From: Rhytidiadelphus loreus
Lineage: Eukaryota > Streptophyta > Bryopsida > Hypnales > Hylocomiaceae
Length of the DNA stretch: 64,000 nt
Direction: 5' to 3'
Assembly: GCA_947034895.1 (NCBI GenBank)
Contig: OX344763.1
Coordinates: 41,043,025-41,107,024 of the forward strand
Every line of letters begins with the position of its first letter. Position 1 is the stretch's first letter. The position numbers and the translations under genes are program-made. Under the pieces are notes generated by a model. It made no database searches and was not told the origin of the DNA. It saw only the letters and a program-made list of their open reading frames with translations. Shown here in pieces: positions 11,814-24,284 of the stretch.

Positions 11814-13569
11814 GCCCGTGTTGATGGCTCTTCGAGAATTTGATGGAAAGCACCCGTGCTTGGACAAGGCATGGCTTGTGATGAAAAAGGTGGAAAAGCA
11901 TGTTTTATCTTTGAGGGATCCACCATTTTCATTAGAGCCACAGTATGCAATTTCCGCCATCGATGATTTCTACAAGCGTTGGGACATGCTCAGGACAGAT
12001 TTGCATTACGCCGGGGCTCTATTGAATCCCTTTTTACTTGACGAAGTCTTGCTAATGGATGATGATGAGGCAAGAGAAGGCATATTGAGAGTTTTGCGCA
12101 AATTGGCGGTTGGAGATCAAGCATTTGTGTCAGCTTTGTCTGAGTACCAAGCATTTAGAGATCGGCGAGGCATTTTCAGTGGACTCCCTGATGTAAACAC
12201 CTTGAATTTGCAGCCTCACGAATGGTGGGACCTTCTCAAAGCCAGTGCTCGTACACTTGCACCGATTGCCAAAAAGATCCTCGCACAAGTGTGTTCTGCA
12301 TCGTCATGTGAACGCAATTGGAGCATGTATTCGTTTGTCCACAACAAATCACGCAATAGATTGACATCTGAGCGTGCTGAGGAATTGGTTTACATTTATA
12401 CCAATTCCAAGACTCTAAGAGAAAGGGCTGCAGCAAATCCGACAAGGTGGTACACTGAAAACATGATGTCAGAGGATTCCATGACAGATGAATCTGATGG
12501 TCTAGACCGTGGTTCGGTTCGCTCTGATCCAGATGATGACGATTCAGATGATAGTTCCAATGACGATGATGAGCCACCATTTGATAGATTTCGTGGGGCG
12601 GGAGGAGTGCGTCCTCTAATTGATGCATCCGTATTTGACTTTGAAGAGGGGGATAATAACGACAATGACTCCGAGGGACATCAAGGAAGTCCACCATGAA
12701 TGCCACAAACATGGAATGCTGGGTCAAGTGGGGGTAATACAAATGAGGACGTTGTGGCACCGAGACCACTAAGTCCAGACCCTATGGATGTACAAATTGA
12801 TGCCACAATAGACAGAGATGGGGTTGACGTTGGAAGAGGACGTGAAGAAGAAGTAGTAATACCACCATCCTTGCCCATGAGGACCACTCGTAGAGAAGGG
12901 CCCCCTCAAGGTGGAGAAGCACATATGCCCCCTCCAAATCGAGTCTCGGTTCCACAACGGCAGATGCCAGTATTGGAAAATCTACAAATCCAAAGTTCAT
13001 CAAGGCCGTCTAGTTCCGAAGTTCGTCCACACGAACCAACTTCGTCGGTAGGTACACGATTGGCTGGTATGGTGTCACAACGTGTGACTAGAAATACGAA
13101 TTCATTGCAGCCACCTGTACATGCCAATAATCGAGGGAAGCGTCCCCGACCACAAGGTACTACCAGTGAACGTGTGAATACTAGAGCACGTAGAAGGCTG
13201 AGGAGGGAAGAAGCGGCTTCCCAACCATTTTTAAGAGAAGTTCAAACGGGAGGGCCCAATACAGATGGCATTATAGACGCAACGGGCCAACGACCTCTTC
13301 GGACGTTGTCTTCTATAGCTTGACCACAACGAAACCGCAATTCTGAGGCCTCCAACGAAAGTGATAGTACACCATCCAATCATTCCAATGATGATGGTGC
13401 ATCCATTGGTGGTACTATAGGTGAAGATGGTGAGGTTCCAGGAGATAGTGATTACAGGGGGCCGGTGCCTCGACAAGGTCCACTCGAAGAAATTGGTGGT
13501 AATGAACCAATAGTACAAGAAGCAAATGCAAATACTTTTGTGCGCATTCTTAGGCATGGAAGACGTTGA
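11814..13569 (+). pseudogene. hAT-family transposase, C-terminal half, interrupted by copy A
   Basis: One frame runs from the copy A boundary to TGA 13567-13569. It opens in mid-domain (LREFDGKHPCLDKAW resembles the conserved LRLVDGDKP region of plant hAT transposases). It carries the hAT dimerisation signature SSCERNWSMYSFVHNKSRNR at about 12300-12360. A long acidic stretch (poly-D/E, 12480-12680) follows, then a Pro/Arg-rich tail to 13569. Two in-frame TGA codons (12697-12699 and 13321-13323) break the tail; the frame continues unchanged through both. The N-terminal half, with any BED finger and the first catalytic residues, should lie on the far side of copy A outside the window. The tail is longer than usual for the family. 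Confidence 0.85.
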
Positions 13570-14919
13570 ATGTTTTTGAAAAGACAATAGGGTCTTCACA
13601 TTTTCAAATGCAAATTTTTTAGAGGCTCAATACCTTGCATATTGAAATCAGCATTAATATGAAATATGACTCAGGTTCCTTTCATTGTCATGGAACTATT
13701 TACCCCTAAAGTCCCAAAGTCATTACACAAAAAGGGACGCAAAACTGTTTTTTCTCTTGCATTTGCCTCAATATGTGGAAAAAAATGTTTTTTACAACAT
13801 CTAACCGTAAGATCTTGTACTTCACATGTTTTTTATCACGTGGAAAAAATTTCATGAAGTTTGACCGAATAGATTGAAAGATATTAGCATTCAAACTTGG
13901 AAGAACTAGTTTTCTGAATGCGGGCTTTGCAATTTCAAATTAACTTTCACTACGATTTATGGAAAATTAGGCCTCTAGAGTTTGGAGCACTATTGTTTTT
14001 GAATTTTTTTTTGTGAATACGAAAGAATCGAGGTCAAAATTTGAAAGAGTTATTGCAATTGAAAACTCCATGTGTTTAAATCCAAATAACACAGTCTGAC
14101 AGTTTGGTGTTTTTTTCATGTATGTTTTCTTTTTTTCAAATTTAATTTAAATTAAAATTCTAAAACTATGTTTTTCATTCATTCCTTCATTTATGACTTT
14201 ATGATAAGAGTTTCCGGTTATTCTGATACATATTCTAATTGATAAAATTTGATTTCCACGTTTAGCTTTATAAAATCACAATAAATTCATTTTTCCATTA
14301 AATTTTCTGAAAAAAATAAAATAAATTTAAAATAAATTCTTATGAGTGGGGAGAAATATTAAAATATTATGCTGATTTTCAATAAAAATATAAATTTGGT
14401 TTGATAGTCAAATTTGACTTCAAGCCCTTCTTTGTGGTTGTTTATTAGTTTCGGGTGTGAAAACTAAAATAACCAATTGAAAATTGGTTTGACTAGAAAT
14501 CTCTATTGATATTTGTACCTCTTGTAAAAAACTAAAAATTTAGAATCTCATGAGTTGTTTTTTCTATTTTTACTTATTTATGGCACGAAGTGCAACAAAA
14601 ATGATGACAATTACAATTGTGCACAAAACTAATTGGAATTTCTTGTAATGATATACAATTCAGAGTTTTTAGTACTAAAGATATAAGATTTTTGTTTAAA
14701 CTCAATTTAAATGATAAAGTTAGGAAAGACAATAAGTTCTTTACAACTCAATGTTTAGGTAAAATACTTTTATATCTTTATATAAACCAAAATGAGTACA
14801 AAATGCATTGAAGCCACAAAGTGTGCTACATTGCTACGTATGTCCTCAAGCCTACATTATAATAACCGCATGTGCTAAGTAAACACTAACTTTGCAACTA
14901 TATGGTAATACACTATTAT
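13570..14919. other. AT-rich spacer without recognised genes
   Basis: Low-GC sequence with many A/T runs and only short chance reading frames. No tRNA-like fold, inverted terminal repeat or protein similarity was recognised. Confidence 0.5.
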
Positions 14920-16617
14920 CTAATCTTCATTGCGCGCCTGCTCTTCTTGAAGGTCTTGTTCTTTGCGAGCCTCGCGATAGCAATCCACAGGTGGTGTCCA
15001 AAACGTTGGAGCACCACTTAGATGTTGCACAACGTATGTCACCGAGCGTCGTTGTAGTGGCTCCACCTTGCACAATTCACCCAACATGGTTTGAAATGCA
15101 CCAAATGCCGTATGGTCCGGAATCATCTCTAGATTTCCGCGATCTTTTTTCCATACCTTCATAGCCAATTTGCCTATGGAGTATCCATCTGTGTGTATAC
15201 TAACACACGGTGGCTTAACCCTGCGAGTAGGAGATGATGAAGTTCCTGTCTCTCCAGTCAAGTACATCAACTCAGGAGCCACCCACCAACGTTGCGCTCG
15301 GGTTGCCTGCAACTTCCTTGGACAATTGAATTGGTAAAGAGAAGGGGTTTCTTCGTTGATGCGGCTACCCATTCCCCAATCACATAGACCAATCCACACG
15401 GTTCTGCCATCATCATTCGGAAAATGAAGCATAATGTTCTCCGGTGTGATGTCGTTGTGCAATACAGAGCATTGTTGCACTGCATCCACAATGCAAATCA
15501 TTGCCCACGCAAGTTCAGTGCGCTTGCATCTATATGCCATGAGTCGTTTCATGGCTTGCATTGTTTGTGGAGTTGCATCGTAAGCCACCTCTCCAATTTC
15601 ATCTGGATCTCGGTTCTTTTCATCCAGTGTAAACATGGCGCCAAGAGTACCGCCATTCCACCACTGCGAATAACATTCCATCACTGCGAATAACATTCCA
15701 TGGTCATATCATTTATAGCAAAGAATTTGATGACCCCTGGATGCTCGCATGGACATACCAATGCCTCGATGGACAACTTCTCCCTGGACTTCTTCAATTC
15801 ATCCACGCGCAAAGTTGACTTCCCAGCTAATTCCATATTCTCCGGAATATGTTTTGAATTTTGAACACATACTTTGCGCACCCTCCCATGCCCCCCTTGT
15901 TTGCTATGGCCAGACAAAGGAACCACCACCACTCCGCGTTCAAGAAAAACCACTCCTCCTGCAGCCTGTTGACCAAAGGCCAAATTTTGACTTCGTTGAA
16001 ACTATGGAGCGGAACGGATGTTGTTTGAAGACAGTCCATGCATTGCTTCATGCCACCAATACACCTTCTTGTGCAACAAATTCAATGCTTGTTGTCTGGG
16101 CACTACACTCTTCTGAAAGCCTTTTATTTTTTCCGCAACTTGGGCAAGGTTGAAGATACACGTTTGCACTTGTGACTCCAACCAATGATCGAAGCATTCT
16201 TTCGTGCGGTCTTCATGCCACTCATCCGCGCTCATTGTTGTCCAAAACATGTGGTGGAACTTTTGTTTTATGACATCCACTCCCTGTAATCCACGCGAGA
16301 CGTATGTTGTGTTCAACTGCGAAATCGAATACTGCTCAAAAAAATCCAACGCCACTTCATGCAATTTTCACGTTGCACCCTTGCTTGGCCACTTCTCCGG
16401 ATTTGTAGCCTTGTGCCTCCTTCGTTTTTTTTTTCCCCTTCGAAGACTCTCCGCCCCCCCCAACAGCTGTGGCCCCTTCTGCAGCTACGGACCCTTCTGC
16501 AACTACGGCCTCTGAAACGGGCTCTGGTGATTCTGCATCCGAGTCCATCATCGGTGCATTTCCAATACCTGTGTACCAATCATCAACTTTTCTCTTTGAG
16601 AAATCTCGACCAGCCAT
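14920..16617 (-). pseudogene. Protein-kinase-domain gene, transposon-like, broken
   Basis: Minus-strand, apparently single-exon frame from ATG 16615-16617 (MAGRDFSKRKVDDW) to TAG 14920-14922. Residues 1-80 are low complexity (Ala/Glu/Gly, then Lys). A Trp-rich unknown region follows (HEVALDFFEQYS to WWHEAMHGLSS). The C-terminal half is a protein-kinase fold: Gly loop remnant GGHGRVRKV, catalytic loop VLHNDITPENIML (15437-15475, keeping the HxD and Asn), CDWG in place of DFG (about 15375), and WWVAPEL in place of APE. Lesions: a frame change near 16357-16364, TAG at 16002-16004, and a 20-bp tandem duplication at 15662-15701. A GGACGG array lies about 230 bp upstream. Substrate unknown. It could be a captured host kinase or an accessory gene of a large plant transposon. 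Confidence 0.7.
15662..15701. repeat. Perfect 20-bp tandem duplication that shifts the kinase frame
   Basis: The sequence CACTGCGAATAACATTCCAT occurs at 15662-15681 and again at 15682-15701. Twenty bases is not a multiple of three, so the kinase frame breaks here. With a single unit the frame runs on as MECYSQWWNGG. Confidence 0.95.
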
Positions 16618-16839
16618 CGTGACAGTAACAAGTAACAAATAATCAAAATGATAGGAATTAGGAATTCGGCTTCCACAAAGTGAAAAACCGCCCCCCTTAT
16701 TCCTCAAACCAACCTCTACCCAGCACCCGCGCTCGCAAGCAAGGACTGCAACCAATCCAAGACAAGAGAGCACCGTTAGAGCAAGAGAGACTATGGCGAA
16801 AGTACTCTAAAAACAGTCTTTATATACCCATTTCACGTC

Positions 16840-17160
16840 GACGGAAAGGCCGTCGAGAGGACGGACAGGGCGTCCAGAGGACGGGAAGGCCGTCCAGGGG
16901 GACAAGCCGTCCAGCCCGCGGACCAGCCGTCGAGAGGACGGACGGCCGTGCAGGGGCTGAGACCGTCCAGCCTAAACCCAGGGCGTCCAGAGGACGAGAA
17001 GGCCGTCCCCCCCCACGGACCAGTCGTCCAGGGGGCCAGGCCGTCCAGAGGACGGGAAGACTTTCGAGAGACGGCAAGGTCGTCGAGAGGACAGGAAGAT
17101 TCTCGAGAGACGGAAAGGCCGTCGAGAGGGCGGGAAGGTCGTCGAGCGGGACGTTCGAAA
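16840..17160. repeat. CpG-rich GGACGG minisatellite, array 1
   Basis: Degenerate units of roughly 20 bp such as GTCCAGAGGACGGGAAGGCC repeat about 15 times. Units are quasi-palindromic (GGACGG facing CCGTCC) and very CpG-rich. The array lies just upstream of the kinase pseudogene start. Open frames across it, in both strands, are low-complexity artefacts. Confidence 0.9.
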
Positions 17161-19504
17161 CAAGTGGAATTCATTTCTAATCCTTGTTCCACGAATTTTT
17201 CATTTATGTGGTTCGGCACTCTCGGACTTGTCAAGACAGGTGTCCTTCCTCTCAATCGGGCATTAGTCTACGGGGGCGGGTAGTTTAGGAGTGCTAATTT
17301 AATGTATTTATTTGTTTCAATTAGAGGACAAATAAATACCAAGGATGACATTCAAATGCTGAAAACGAGGTTTACTGCTCATTTGGAATGGAATTCTATT
17401 TTGTTGCACGTAAATAATGGGAGATACATAGAAAAAAATCATAGAAGGTCAAATTGAAAACTTCTTAATGTCGGTCTTTTAATGTTCTATTTGGATGTTC
17501 ATGTTAACATTTGATTCATTCTATTGATTCTAATTGCACCCATTTTCACGAAAGTTGTTGGCATTGGGCAATGTTTTTATTCCCAAAACCTCAGAATCTC
17601 GCAATCCCTTAAAATAATTTATAATCTGTAGGGCTCAAATTTGAATTCAAATGAATTTTATCAATTATACGTAGAACAATTTCACCTTTGGAATTATTGT
17701 ATTTTGATTCCATCCTTCCTTGCATGTAAGTGCACCTGACAATTTAGTATTTTGTTGAATTTTAAACCCTGTCTATACTAGTATACTCAATTCAAAGTCT
17801 CAATCATACAAACATTCAATAACTTACTGAGAACGGATCAAATATACAAAGACCAAGACAAAAACAACCCTCTAAATGCTCTAGTTAAAGGTAGTAAGAT
17901 TAATACTCTAAAATGGTTAATTATCAAATAAGTGAAAGACCTCCTAAACAACATATGTCATATACATATCATTGATTCATGTAAAACATTGTTTCTTCTT
18001 TCCATTCATACATTATATAAAAAAAATGTAGCCCTATACATCTATACTTAAGAATGTTTTACCTTTTACAGATATTGTTATGCCATTTTTTGGTGTCTTC
18101 AATATGTTTTCTAAAACTTTGAATTTAAATCATTAATCTATTTTTTTCCAATTCAAACTTCAAAGACTACATCTTGATTGAGTTTTGCACTTGTAATGCC
18201 AACTACCGAAATGAAGGACATGTTTCGTAGTTTCCGGTCCAACCTAGGTTTTGAAGTAAATCCTATAGGCCTATACCCTAAACCCTAAACCCTAAACCCT
18301 AAACGTTGTTGCAATTTTAAGAGAATTTGATGTTCAAGTTTATGTAACTATGACAAATAAGAGAGGATTGGTGTAAGTCCGTAAGATAAAGGAAAAAAAA
18401 AGGACGAATGGATTCTAATGTTCCATGTAGTCTTCCACACAAAGGGAAACTCTAAAACAATAACATAATAACATATGGCATTTGCCTTTTATTTTTATTC
18501 TCAAAATCAAAATGCAACATTGAGTACATGAACTTGACATTTTTGTGGTGTCTATATTTTTTTTATGGCTTCTAAATTATAATGCAACTAGCGGTGAATT
18601 ACTATAGTTTTTCTTATGGATTGTTTATTAATTGCTTATGTAGTATCGTATGTTAGCCACTAAACTGACTGAAGTCCCAAGGCCTCTTTTGAGTCTTTTC
18701 CATCCTAAATCTGAATAAATTGCCATTTCTAATTTTCTATAGCAAAGAATTAAAAAAAAAATGAATGTGTTTAGGCCTCTAAGGTGCACCTTTGCTTGTA
18801 GTATCTAGGATCTCATACTAGAGTACTAGACTAGTGTTCAATTGATCGGAAGAAATTTCACAAACTTGACCTATGTAGAATTGTAGATTGCAAGATATTT
18901 ACAATAAACTTCAACCTCTGAACACCCAACAGCATCATTTAGTGCCAATTTAATGGCAGTTCAATCACTTCAATGACATGGAAAGAAGTTGGAAGCGTTC
19001 ATTTCATTTTCTTGGGACCTGCCATGTTGAGTTACAAAGTGTATCCAATTGATTTTGTAGTCTTTCCAATATTTGCCTCCAAGTAATTCCGAGTTTAGAA
19101 AAAATAAAAATAAAAAAATATGCTCCTTTAGTGTATTTTAGGAAGTTGTTGCTCCTTACTCTAAATCTAAGATTTCTCCCCAAAATTGATATTTTGGGAG
19201 TTTGAGTCTAACTATCAAACAAAAGGTCCTTTTCTCTATTTTATGTAAAATCCCCCAACACAACCCTAAATTGAAATTTCATTATTGCGATTTGAACTTC
19301 GAATGTGTTTTTAATGTCTACTACATTGAGTACAAAACAAATATATCATGAAATGGAAATTAAGTTTACACTATGATGAATTCTAATGTCCTTGTCCTTG
19401 TGATATATACACATGGTGAAAAATTGAAAATCTGAAAATTACTTTTCTATTTAACGTGATTTTGTCAAAACTTCCACCCTGAACCAATTTAAAAAAAAAA
19501 AAAA
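17161..19504. other. AT-rich spacer between two GGACGG arrays
   Basis: About 2.3 kb with no credible reading frame over 60 codons. It lies between the upstream arrays of two genes that point away from each other. The one distinct feature is the telomere-like tract at 18276-18303. Confidence 0.5.
18276..18303 (-). repeat. Interstitial plant-type telomere repeat, four perfect units
   Basis: Four exact tandem copies of CCCTAAA on the plus strand (TTTAGGG on the minus strand). TTTAGGG is the usual plant telomere unit. The tract is too short to be a chromosome end and sits inside AT-rich DNA. Confidence 0.95.
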
Positions 19505-19507
19505 GTA

Positions 19508-19930
19508 TTGTGAAGGGTCGTCCAGAGGACGGAAAGGCCGTCCCAGACCACGAACAGGCCGTTGCGAGGATGGGTAGGTCGTTCCCGACCAGGGACAGGC
19601 CGTCTAGGATACGGGCAGACCGTCCTCCTGGACGGGCTTTCCGTCGAGGGGACGGAAAGGCCGTCCAGGACCAAATCCAGTCCGTCTAGGGGACGGAAAG
19701 CCCGTCCCCTCCCATGGAAAGGCCGTCGAGGGGACGGGCAGCCCGTCTAGAGGACGGAAAGGCCGTCCGTCGAACTCTCGGGCGGCGGTGTAATCATTCC
19801 CCGAACCTGGAGACGGCGCCCCAAACCCGTTGACGGCATTCTGACCCGAGGCCGGACGTCCGTGGACGGATCGGCCGTCCATTCCAGGGCCGTCCCCTGC
19901 CCTGGACGGTCTGGATTTGGGGGGGACGGG
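19508..19930. repeat. CpG-rich GGACGG minisatellite, array 2
   Basis: Same family as array 1: units such as GTCCAGAGGACGGAAAGGCC with CCGTCC/GGACGG half-sites, about 20-bp period, degenerate. It ends about 260 bp upstream of the RING-H2 pseudogene start. Preceded by an A-rich tract at 19490-19503. Confidence 0.9.
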
Positions 19931-20191
19931 CTGATTAGGTGTTAATTACCCTTGCTAACCGGGTCGGTAATTGGGGGGTATAAGTGACATTTTTTGCACA
20001 TTTGCCCTTGCTTCCTCTTTTGAGTTGCACTGTCCTAGCTTGAGAAAGCTTCGCATTGCAATTTGAGGGGAAGTGTTATACATTTGACATTGTTTTGCCA
20101 CATTTCAGTTGCCTTCACACAACAGAAGGCAAAGCAAGTTGTCATTGTATTCGCATACAGTATCGTGTGTGTCATTGTGCAGGTATCAAGA

Positions 20192-22384
20192 ATGGATGCA
20201 GAGGATGTAGCAAGAGGTTCGGGACCTAGAGGTGAGGGAAGCGGTAGAAAGAAGAGAGTAAATATAGCAACTTTGGATTGGGGCACACTTAATGCCCCAG
20301 CGATTATGGCAAACCCTAGGTGGTTGGAGGCAGAATCACCATGGACAAGAGCGACATGTCGGCGGTTTATAGATTGGGCCCACATCAACCGCCATTGGCC
20401 ACACGACCGGTACGAGGTGCACGTGAAATCTGGTGTGGTGAATATTGACCAGTGCACCCATCTGCACTTCAAGAAGATGATGATTGAAGTGTCATTGGCA
20501 CTTTGGGGTTTAAGATCGAAGAAGGACGGGACACTTTCATTGTGCCAAATGGCATATGTGGAGGTTTTTCTTGGCAAGGATGTGGATTGGAGAAGCTTTT
20601 TGGGTAGACAACGGGATAACAAGTTTCCAAATAGAACTCGCCACATTCCAACAAATCCTGCCGTGCCACTAGACAATGCACCAATTCCTGCCGTGCCATT
20701 GGTTGGTATTCAAAATGTGCAAATGGATGTGGTTCCACCCGTGGAGCAGCCAAGGACGGAGTTGATGGAAGTAGAAGTTGGTCAAAGCAGCGGTGCAAAT
20801 GTCAACCAACAAGATGTGATTGGTGGAGTTCAAGCTGACAGTGAAGAACTAATTCGCTTGCGCCAATTAGTACAAACACTGCAAGCGGAAAAAGAAGAAG
20901 CGCTACGACTTCATGCAGCAGAGTTTGAAGTTCAAAGTGCAAGGATGCAGGCCCTTGTAGATGAAAATGTGCGCCTCATCGCACGTGAAGCAGAGCTTGT
21001 AGAGCGCAACAGGCGGTTCAGCACAGACTCAGTTCCACCACTTGATGTTGTAGTGGAACGTGCTACATACGGGGCAGACGAAGACAGAGCAGGCCCGAGC
21101 AATACACCTAAGTTTGTGGTACAACCACGGGCCATTTTTCCAAGTGCAGAAAGTGCCACGTTGGATATTATGCGTGCACGTGCTGAGCGGGCTGAAGCAG
21201 AGGTTGGAAGTACTCGCACAAGCATGGAAGAATTAACAAGCGCCATGCGTGCTTTGGAACTCCGTGCCAACAACGCTGAGGCAGATGTGGCGGTGTTGAC
21301 TGCAGCTCGAACTGACATGGAACAGACCATGACCGCAATGAATGCTCAAAACATGTGGTTGGTCCACAATCCTCAGAAGGAACAGATGGTGCTTCAAATG
21401 TGCAATATGAAGTTGACATGCAGCATGGCGCTAAACGAGGCTGAGCAAATGCAGCGTGAAGTGAGGAGAGTGGCTACGGAATTCAATGATGGCGGTCAAC
21501 GTTATTTTGGCTTGACCTCGTGGCCTCGGGTGGAAGAAATGTTCACCGACAATTTACCAGTGTTCGCCGAGAATTCAAGCATCGATTGGAATGCCCGTGC
21601 AGACTTGGAATTCCAGTACAATATCGAGCGCCAACGGTACGGGCCACCCAACTGCGATGGCATTACACCACTAGTGTGGCCGTCCGTTCCAGCTTTTGTA
21701 TAAGATGGAACAAAATGTATAATTTGCCAAGAACCGTTTGGCCCAGAAGGTGGATGGAATCTTGGTACATGTGGCCATCTATACCACTCCGGGTGTCTCA
21801 TTCCTCACATGGTCACCAGAAAGAGATGTGCACAATGTAGAGCTCCATTTCATGCACGACTGTACAAAACGTTTGGCCTTCAAGACCACATGCCTGCACA
21901 TTACGAGTACAATGAAGAAAATTTACCGGGCCTCGGTAATAGAGTACATTGGGGTTCGGACGTGACATGGCTTTGGAAGTAGGGCCACGACAACCGACAC
22001 CTCCCGGCAGGAACGGTCACTGAGATACATTGGCAGAGTGATGCCCAAGTGACAGAGGTGATCAGGAGGGTGTTTGGAGAGGGTGATCCAGGGAGTCGAC
22101 TATATTTTGGTCAGATTGCGGGTGGACATTGGGACCAAGACCGCTCCATTTTTGTGCGTGCGCCACATCCACAGCGCATCATGTTTAACTCTCAAGGCGC
22201 GCTAGTCGGATTTGAGGGTGAACTGAGTTTTGAGGAACAAATGACGTACATTGAAGACAATACCTTCCATGAGCCAGCTCTCGTGAGTGCCATTTATTCC
22301 CACTTACATAATAGATACGACATTGACGCATTTCAACTTTTGACGACTTTGCAATCGCGACGAGAATTGCAACAATTTTTGTGA
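20192..22384 (+). pseudogene. Coiled-coil/RING-H2 protein, transposon-like, broken by two stops
   Basis: One continuous 731-codon frame from ATG 20192 (MDAEDVARGSG) to the stop at 22382-22384, interrupted by TAA 21701-21703 and TAG 21980-21982. Residues 1-130 form an unknown globular region (NPRWLEAESPW, CTHLHFKKMMIEVSLALWGL). Residues 210-280 and 320-440 are coiled coil with heptad-like Ala/Glu/Leu/Arg. Beyond the first stop, residues about 509-550 form a RING: CIICQEPF, CGHLYH, C, then CAQCRAPF, with spacing that fits a C3H2C3 RING-H2 zinc-binding site. RING-H2 domains usually act as E3 ubiquitin ligases. The tail (DRSIFVRAPHPQRI and onwards) is unrecognised. Both stops could derive from Gln codons. 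The next gene upstream, on the opposite strand, is the kinase pseudogene. Confidence 0.75.
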
Positions 22385-24284
22385 AACAGCATAGCACGAG
22401 GCGTTGTAATCGAAGAAGTAGAATAGATAGTTTTGGACTAGATTGTGTATAACTAGATAGATGTATAGAATTAAATACCGGAAGTTGTACAAAGCGAACA
22501 TTTGTAATTATATAAAGCCTTTATTAGTTTATTATGTACTTCAGCGGATTTATAAAGTATGTACATTTATCGTTTTCTTTCCACCTTGTGTATTGTTGCT
22601 TCGCCTTTGTCTATTTTTGTAATCTATTGTACCTTTTTGTAATAGTATAGAAGAAGCTTGTATGCTTAGATGGTAGGTAAAAGAGTGTTCTATCTTTATT
22701 TTGGGTGTTGCCCTAAAGTCCGAAGTCCATTTTTTGGCCCAAACCACCCTAAACCACCCCTTTTGCTATGTTCACCTATGAATTAAATTTTCCAATTTTT
22801 TTTTGAATCGAACCAAAGGATCTTGTTCTACACTTGTCTTAGATGACGTGATAATAAATTTGTGATGTTTGACCGTATGGATTGAAAGTTATTAGCATTC
22901 GAAGTGAAAGCTCCAAATCTATTTAAAGAAGTGGCTAGGATTGCCTGCTCCATAGAAAAATCCATAACTTTTCCATTCCTAATCCAAATGGGATGAATGA
23001 AAGCCTCCCATTTAAAAGAAAATATAATGCAACTAGAAAAAAATATACAAATTTGTATTTCATTTTTTTGTGGATTTTTTTGTCTACCCGGAGTCCTGGA
23101 CTGCCCAGTGTCCCGATCTCCCCTATTTGAGGTTATTTTGTTCTTGTGGCATATCCCTAACCCCTTGCTCCTAGGCACCGATTGGAATAGAAATTGTATT
23201 ATGAATAAACTCATAAGTTTATCTATCATTCTATAATTCTATTTTATCATTCTTATGAAAAAGTTTTCAAAAGTTTGAGTAAAAAATTAGATCATGGGCG
23301 CCTATCGAAAATCCATTTTGTCCCTTGCAGCAAGGACAATGAGAGTATGTTACTTTAGGGTCTAAGAAATAAAAACAATGGAAATTCTTTACCAAAGCCT
23401 AAAATAATAAACAAAAATCTCTATTGCTTCATATTTGATGAAATCTCCTTTAAGTCTTTAGAATTAAACCCTAAATAATTCACGTTTTGTAACTTCTTTT
23501 CTATTAGTTTGAATCTTTTTTTAGTTGGACACATGATTGACTACTCCCTCATTTTTTTAAAAATCCAAAGTTTACAAATTAAAGTATTTAACATTTTCCA
23601 TTTTTTCTCAAATGGCATTATGGCATTATTGAACAAAATGTCAACATTTTTGATTAGGAGACTAGGTGTATCAATTTGCAAAAAATTGTAACCGTATAAA
23701 TTCAAACAAGACATGTTAGCAATCTCATAGGTTGCTAAAACACAACAATATCACTTATAGAGTAAAAGATTATAATGTTTGAACATGAGGGTGTTAAAAC
23801 TACAAAAATGATGTGAAGTCTTCCAATCCTCTTTTCAGTTTTCACAAGTAAAATTTAAAATAATTTAGACCCAAAAAATATGAGGTTAAATTGCCTAACA
23901 TGTATAACCCAAACAATTTATGGCTTTTAAAAGTATACTCCATATTTTTTTTTTAATTAAAAAAAAAATTTGAATGTGATGTTTTCTCCAAGATCTTGTT
24001 GTGTTTTCGAGGCACATTTCCAAAAGCTCTCAATGCTACAAGAAGTCAAGATTGCAATGGGTACCCTTGCACAAAGTCTTGAAACGATAAATCACTATCA
24101 TTTATTTTTAAGAATAGACTATTGATGCTAAAACTAGACTTCAAGAAGAACTTCCTAAAAATAGCAACTTGGATACTACTAAAAATAGCAATTTGGTTAG
24201 GTTTTATTTAACTTCAAAGTTTTGCCAACACCAAATTTGGGTGCTTCGGGCATTTAGGCAAAAAATCCAATCCCACCGTCTAGA
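22385..24284. other. AT-rich spacer without recognised genes
   Basis: Low-GC sequence with poly-A/T runs. Only short chance frames are present; no structural RNA or transposon terminus was recognised. Confidence 0.5.
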
